A program made the translations under genes and the position numbers. The notes under the pieces are model-generated. The model did not search any database and had not been told where the DNA came from. It saw only the letters and a list, made by a program, of their open reading frames with translations. This document shows positions 58,751 through 64,000 of a DNA stretch of 64,000 bases, piece by piece; the first letter of the stretch is position 1, and each line of letters opens with the position of its first letter. This DNA is from Fremontodendron californicum. Taxonomy: Eukaryota > Streptophyta > Magnoliopsida > Malvales > Malvaceae. The stretch is from contig JAULJL010000039.1 in assembly GCA_030761205.1 (NCBI GenBank), positions 6,768,001 to 6,832,000 on the forward strand, written 5' to 3'.

Positions 58751-58899
58751 CTAAGATGACCTTGTAACGCTTGAATCTTGTTGCCTAATTATCCTATGTG
58801 TTCTCGATGCCACTTGTTTAAATTAGTACCCACCTCCTCAAATCTCCTTGTGACATCCGAATCTTTGGTGCTCTCCCACGTATGTAACACAACCCTCTC

Positions 58900-59700
58900 A
58901 CAGTTTGGTTCCTTAGTCCTCAACGCCTCAAACATAAAACCCCTTCTCCTATCCCTCTTGTGCTTGGCATTTTGCTTCCAAATGTTTTGAGCAGAATCAG
59001 ACTATGATCGGACCGAGAACATACTAAGTGTTCCACACTATACCCTGGGAACAAGTCTGTCTATCTTTTTGTTGCCAGCACTCTATACAGTCTTTCCTAT
59101 ACTAGATCACATGCTCTTCTATTATTCGTCCAAGTGAACCAAGCACCCTTGAAACCCAAGTCTAGTAGACTGTTGTTTTCTGTTGCCTCTCTAAATGCTT
59201 CTATTTGACTTTTAGCCCTTAAGCATCTTCCATTTTTCTCCTCTCCAATATCTCGTTGAAATCCCTCATGCACACCCACGATAAAGTGGCCTGTCCCGCC
59301 AATGTTTTAAGTAAACTCCAAGAAATACCTCTCCTGCTGTTATTGGACTCCCCATAGAAGCCTGTTATTCCTTGGATCGCCTGGCTATTTTCTATTAGCT
59401 CTGTATCAATATGGTACTCAGAAAAACTTCTTAGTTTGAGCTCAACTTCAAGTTTCCACATCATTGATAAACTTCTTCTACCCTTGCAATCTACCGCAAA
59501 GCAGCTTTCCATGTTGCATCTCCGTCAGACTCTATCAAATTTTCCTGTGGTGAGCCTTGTCTCACAAAGGAACATCATGTAGGGAACCTTTTTTTGTGTG
59601 AGCCTTTTCAAGGCTTGAACTATTCCTGGGTTCCCAAGCCCACAGCAGTTCCAGCTTAACATCTACATGGCGATTGGCGGAGCTGAGGACCCGACTCCAC
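58900..59700 (-). pseudogene. LINE endonuclease domain
   Basis: Apurinic-type endonuclease that nicks the target. Visible motifs: GITGFYGESNNSRRG, LSWVCMRDFNEIL (catalytic-type DFN) and LLDLGFKGAWFTWTNNR. The upstream catalytic Asn/Glu part is less clear (about 59,640). The frame is broken near 59,260. Confidence 0.8.
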
Positions 59701-60340
59701 CAATTGATTTACTTTCTACTCAGTGTTGTTGTTTTTGCCTTTGATCTTTTTCCCAACAACGTTCATCTCCATTTTTACTATCTCTTCTAAATTTGTTCTC
59801 TCTTTCTTTTTACCTTCTCCTATCTTGTTCCACTTCCACTGAATTTCTCATTTTGTGCAAGTTTCTTCCATCTTCCCCTCGTCCTACGTCCTGGTCCTTC
59901 TGTGCCGAGCATTCCTCCATCAGTTGACTTCCCACTATCTGCTTCGTGCCTCACTCCCCCACCATCTTGGTTGTCCTTGTTGCGCTTGGAGGTGTTTAGG
60001 TCAATTCTGATTTCAGCGTTGGTGGATACGATTTCGTTTGATTGCATCTTCAAATGCAGGCTAACCACCATGTTTTGTGCATTAGTACTGTCTTGACCCA
60101 AATTTGGTTGTCTCATTGTATTCTATAGCTGGCATGGTCGGCCTTCCATGATTAGTATGTCTCTATCTTCATGCCCTGTAACTGTCCCCATACTATCTCT
60201 TGGCTCCTTTGTTGTGTTGCCTGCTTTTGATGCTGCACCTTGGATTTGCATTTCCCCATCAGTAATACATCTTTATCATCCCTCATCAAGACCTTCATGC
60301 CTTGCTGCTTCAATGGTGATGCCCGTAACCAGTCCCCGTA

Positions 60341-61062
60341 TTATCTGACCTTATCTCTCGTACATTGTTCATTTACCGTTTGATTCTCATTAAGACCTTC
60401 ACGGTCAGCTTTTGAATGCCCAATTTTCCCGCACATATAGCAAAACATAGGAAGTCTTTCATATTTCAAATGGCTCCATCTCAGTTCACCATAATTTTTC
60501 CTCTCTAACAGGATAGCTCTTCTCAAAGGTTTACTTACATCCAAAACTCTGATCCTTATGAACCTACCTCATCCCCCATCTTTTTTACTCATGTCAAGGC
60601 CCACCACATACCCACTTTATTCCCTAACCTTAGTGCCATTTCCTTACTCATCCATCCCAGTGGGAGATCATAGACTCTAATCCAAAAAACTGCAGTATCG
60701 AATCGATAGTCCTTAGGTCGCAACCTCGCCTCGTAGTTTCTCAGCAAAAGAAGGTTTTTATCGAAACTCCATGGACTTCCGTCTACAACTCTCAGTTTAT
60801 CTTCTTCTGGCGCAAACTTGAATAATAGAAGATTTTTATCAAGTGCAATGACTACAAATTCTTTAGCCAGTTTCTAGATTGATTTTAGCGTTGCAATCAT
60901 CGCATCTTGATTAATTTGTCTTCTAGTTAGCAGTTTCCCGATGAGCCAAGCCTTTGTCCCTTCATTGTCCTCCTAGTCTATCACCCCTGTTGAGTTCATT
61001 ACCTCGTTCTCTTCTTCCCTAAATGACAGTTTTTTCCATAGTTCTTCTAATTTAGCCTCCAT
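60341..61062 (-). pseudogene. LINE N-terminal region: DUF4283-like plus zinc knuckle
   Basis: Starts MEAKLEELWKKLSFREEEN. It then has the DUF4283-type pattern with VVDGSPWSFDKNLLLLRNY and FWIRVYDLPLGWMSKEMA, and ends with the knuckle CYMCGKIGHSKADRE (about 60,440-60,400), whose last cysteine is replaced. It would bind RNA in the LINE particle. In-frame stops at about 60,975, 60,875 and 60,566 break it. Confidence 0.8.
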
Positions 61063-61200
61063 TTCACGCCTTATTCAAGAAAATCCCTTAACAAAACCCC
61101 AAATCACTAAACTAATACCAAAGATCCAAGCAAGAATCTTGAGATGTTGAATCTTGCACAAAGCAAGACTTACCACTCCTACAAGCAGCGACGCCACCGA

Positions 61201-61841
61201 GGAAACTCAATACTTAATAAGAGTAGTTAAAAACTCCTTTATTTTTATTTTTAATTTGCCTTAATCATATTATTATCTATATAATCATTTAAGCATCCAA
61301 GATCTTACTTTCATGTATAGCATTTTTTTGTAATACGATCATGGATATAATCTAGGTTTTATTTTGATTTAATTTCCTTTTCGAGAAATCTTAAAGGCAT
61401 ACTCTCCCATATTGATTTGGTGCATTCAAGATTTCACTATCAAAATACTCTCACAAGGATCAAACTCAAGTTGACAAGGAAATTGAGCCCCTCTCTTTAC
61501 CAACTGGACTAACATATATGGATACTTTCATGTATAATTAATAGAATGAATTATAAAGTAAAAGATATAATTAGTATTCAAGCATTTTATCTCCTTATCA
61601 AATCCCTCGTTTTGAATCCCATCACTCAAAAATTATAATTAAGCATGAATATGGTTTCCAATACCATGCATCATATCATTTATTTATTAAAAATAAGGAT
61701 TTTACTCATGAGTGTTTTAAGAATTTTTTAAAAAGGTAAATTAACATTTTATTTATAATAACATTATTTTATTAAATGTGGTAGTTAATAATTAATATGT
61801 TAATTCTCAATTCATTAAAAGAAAATATTATTTTATATAGT
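61201..61841. other. AT-rich spacer between LINE and element 3
   Basis: No gene, no array and no element ends recognised. Confidence 0.5.
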
Positions 61842-63661
61842 ATCATAACGTGTCAAATATGAATTCGACCGCTAGACGCAAATCATGGAGTCGCCACTAA
61901 TCATCTTTCTAGGTGTGATTAGTCACCTATATGAATCTATCATTTTTAAAGTAATCCTAAGCTTGACTAAGGAATCCTAAAAAGAATAGGTTCTTGTCTA
62001 CATTTTATAACTACGTTCGGGAGTTCGATTACGTGTGGGGAAGGATGAGTACCCCTCACAACGCCTATCTAGAGATAGTATCATATTAATTACATATTAC
62101 CCTCAATTGGTCTTATCTAAATGGTATTAATTAATTCTACAATTTACCAAGTTAATACTAATTTCTCTAATCATGCAAAATAATTAAAATAAAAAAATAA
62201 ATAGTCATAAAATATTACACAAATAATCAAATATCATTAATCAATAAAAAAATTTAAAAAATAAAATTAACTTAAACCTGAAACATAAAATAAATACAAT
62301 GTTAGTGACATAAAATAATCATATATAATAACACAAAATAAAATAAAAATAATTAAATCATACATAAAAAAATCCAAACATATAATCATAAAATAAATTA
62401 ATTATATAGTCATATAATAAAAAATCATCTAATCATATAAATATCATAATAACTATCATATAATATAATAAGTATATAATCATCACATAATCATCTTGTC
62501 ATAAATATATAACCATCACATAATCATATAATAATCATCATAATAATGATCACAATAAAAAAATTTGTAATTATAACATAATCATACAATCATAAAATAA
62601 TAATCACACAAAATAAAAATTGTAATCATAACACTAATCATACAATCTTAAAATAAAAATAATAATCACCATGTCATCCTAACATACAATCATTAAATAA
62701 TAATCATAAAAAATAAGAAAAATAAAAAGCCAAGTCTCAAAACGTGAATACCAAAGTTGATGGGTCAATTGGTGCTTTCTATTTCTTCCAAGTACATGCC
62801 AAAAATTTTGAGCTTTCTACCAATTAAATTTGTAGTAGCCTTTACACTTCCAAGCCGATGTATGTTTGACGCAAACCGATTAGTAATAATCCTTCCTTTA
62901 GCATCTCAAATATGCCTCAACAGTGGATCTGCTAATTCACTTTCGCTAGTCGTCCTCCCAAATGATCACAATACATTAGTCGGGTCACTCATCATCATTT
63001 TAAAAAAAATCTTATCTTTTTTTTTTATCTCTCTCCTCTTTCAAGAACACCAAGAGCTCCGATCAGTCAAAACCCAAAATCCAATGTCGAAATCTTCAAA
63101 TCTCGTTGGAAAACATATTCAAAATAATAAAAAAAAAAACCCAAAAATACTTAAAACTGTCCTCTTGTGATTCCCCAAATAAAACTCTCAAAAAATAGAC
63201 TCCAAAACTCCAAATCTAAGAAACCAAAATTTTTTACTAAGAACAAAAGCCAAGAATTTTTCTCTCCGAATCTCCTTTTCTTTTCTCTGAATTCTCTCAA
63301 TTGTGTATTCTGAATTGTTCCCCCCTCGAATGCTGAAGATTAGGTCTCTTTATATAGGGAAAAATCACCTAGAGTCATAACTGATTTGTGTTGGAGTTCT
63401 CATCCCAATCAAAGTCTTGTTCTAATCCAAATAAAACTCCTCATCTAAATCTTTTAAATTTTCAGAATTTTAATCCTAATCCTAAGAGAGTTTGGATTTT
63501 AACAAACTTGTTTCCTTTTTTTTTTTCCTTTCTTTTTTTTTCTTTAGTTTTTTATAATTTTTTTAGTTTTTTTATTAATTCCAAAAATACAAGTAAAATT
63601 AAAATTAAAACTAAAATTAAAAGAAAAAGAAAAATAACCAGGACGAAAACGGGGGTCTACA
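61842..63661 (-). repeat. 3' LTR of element 3
   Basis: Read on the minus strand it starts TGTAGACCCCCGTTTTCGTC at 63661 and ends at 61842 with CACGTTATGATA, where CACGTTATGACA is expected. The part 61842-62080 matches, in reverse, the last 250 bp of the outer solo LTR (AGTCGCCACTAATCATC, AGGTGTGATTAGTCACC, GATTACGTGTGGGGAAGGAT). About 1820 bp. TATATAGGG near 63,350 (reverse CCCTATATAAAG) is a possible TATA box. 62,160-62,740 is a run of ATAATCATA words. Confidence 0.8.
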
Positions 63662-64000
63662 GCTACACCTCTTTGTGCATTTCCTGAGAATTAAGGGATG
63701 TGCAAAGACGTAGACACCTTACATGTTCTCAAAAAGAAACTAAATATTAAAGAAAATCCCATCATGGAAATGCTCCTCTAAACGAGGCATAAACTTTAAA
63801 TAAACCCAAAGTGAAAATATACTCTTCCACCGAGGCTTCAACTTTAAATGCCTAAAAAGAGAAAAACTGCTCAGCGAAGCATCAACTTTAAATATCAAAC
63901 GAGAAATAACTTCTCCCAACGAGGCATCAACTTTAAATACCAAACGAGAAAGACTCCTTCCAACGAGGTATCAACTTTAAATACCAAACGAGAAAAAACT
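63662..64000 (-). mobile_element. Element 3 interior: polypurine tract and start of tandem repeats
   Basis: Next to the LTR, 63662-63674 is a polypurine tract in reverse (AAAGAGGTGTAGC). From about 63,765 to the edge, the phrases AACGAGGCATCAACTTTAAA and TACCAAACGAGAAAGAC recur about every 45-50 bp, at least five times. The position is again directly before the 3' LTR. The rest of the element lies outside the window. Confidence 0.75.

Larger units (their letters stand above)
55668..61200 (-). mobile_element. L1-type LINE retrotransposon, near full length, broken
   Basis: On the minus strand the coding part runs from the ATG at 61062 to the stop at 55702, and a short poly-A (T7 at 55668-55674 on the plus strand) ends it. 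Order: DUF4283-like N-terminus and CCHC knuckle, endonuclease, reverse transcriptase, zf-RVT-type zinc-binding region, RNase H. This is the usual plant L1 layout with RNase H. The 5' limit near 61,200 is approximate, as I saw no target duplication. Many stops and frameshifts make it inactive. Confidence 0.88.

Overview
This window is eukaryotic, plant nuclear DNA: AT-rich, intron-bearing, and dominated by transposable elements. I place it in a eudicot from the ALADIN-like gene and the Tat-like gypsy, PIF/Harbinger and L1-type elements. A cotton-type (Malvaceae) genome is only a guess. There is one recognisable host gene. Almost everything from 10.5 kb to the right edge is nested mobile DNA.

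Layout. 1-3.2 kb is intergenic, with a MULE-type MITE (781-1516, perfect 9-bp target duplication) and a probable LINE 3' tail. 4.26-9.29 kb, minus strand, holds eleven exons of a WD40 nucleoporin, ALADIN. It has a GC-AG intron and a U12-type AT-AC intron on either side of the same exon, and the C-terminal exons are not found in the window. 10,534-27,391 is a complete 16.9-kb LTR retrotransposon (element 1, plus strand): LTRs of about 4.3 kb, target duplication GATCA, a decayed gag, no pol, and three blocks of tandem repeats.

27.4-54 kb is a nest. A broken PIF/Harbinger transposon (Myb-like ORF at 28.1-28.9 kb, transposase remnant at 53.1-53.8 kb) was split by an LTR element now reduced to a solo LTR (29,023-52,812, duplication CAAAG). 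That solo LTR was itself split by element 2 (29,110-50,734, minus strand), a relative of element 1 that also lacks pol but carries an additional gag-like ORF. Element 2 was hit by a hAT-type element (31,123-32,535, duplication CATGATAT) that contains another MITE, by a 1.5-kb solo LTR inside gag, and by a 1.4-kb AT-rich terminal-inverted-repeat element.

55.0-55.2 kb holds the end of a second copy of that last family. 55.67-61.2 kb is a nearly full-length but broken L1-type LINE on the minus strand. 61,842 to the right edge is the 3' LTR and the start of the interior of a third LTR retrotransposon (minus strand), whose LTR is related to the solo LTR.

The most interesting signals are the pol-less, gag-bearing giant LTR elements with lineage-specific tandem repeats, where one element shows a repeat array whose single-copy ancestor is still visible in the other, and the two non-canonical introns of the ALADIN gene. 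No tRNA, rRNA or CRISPR was seen.
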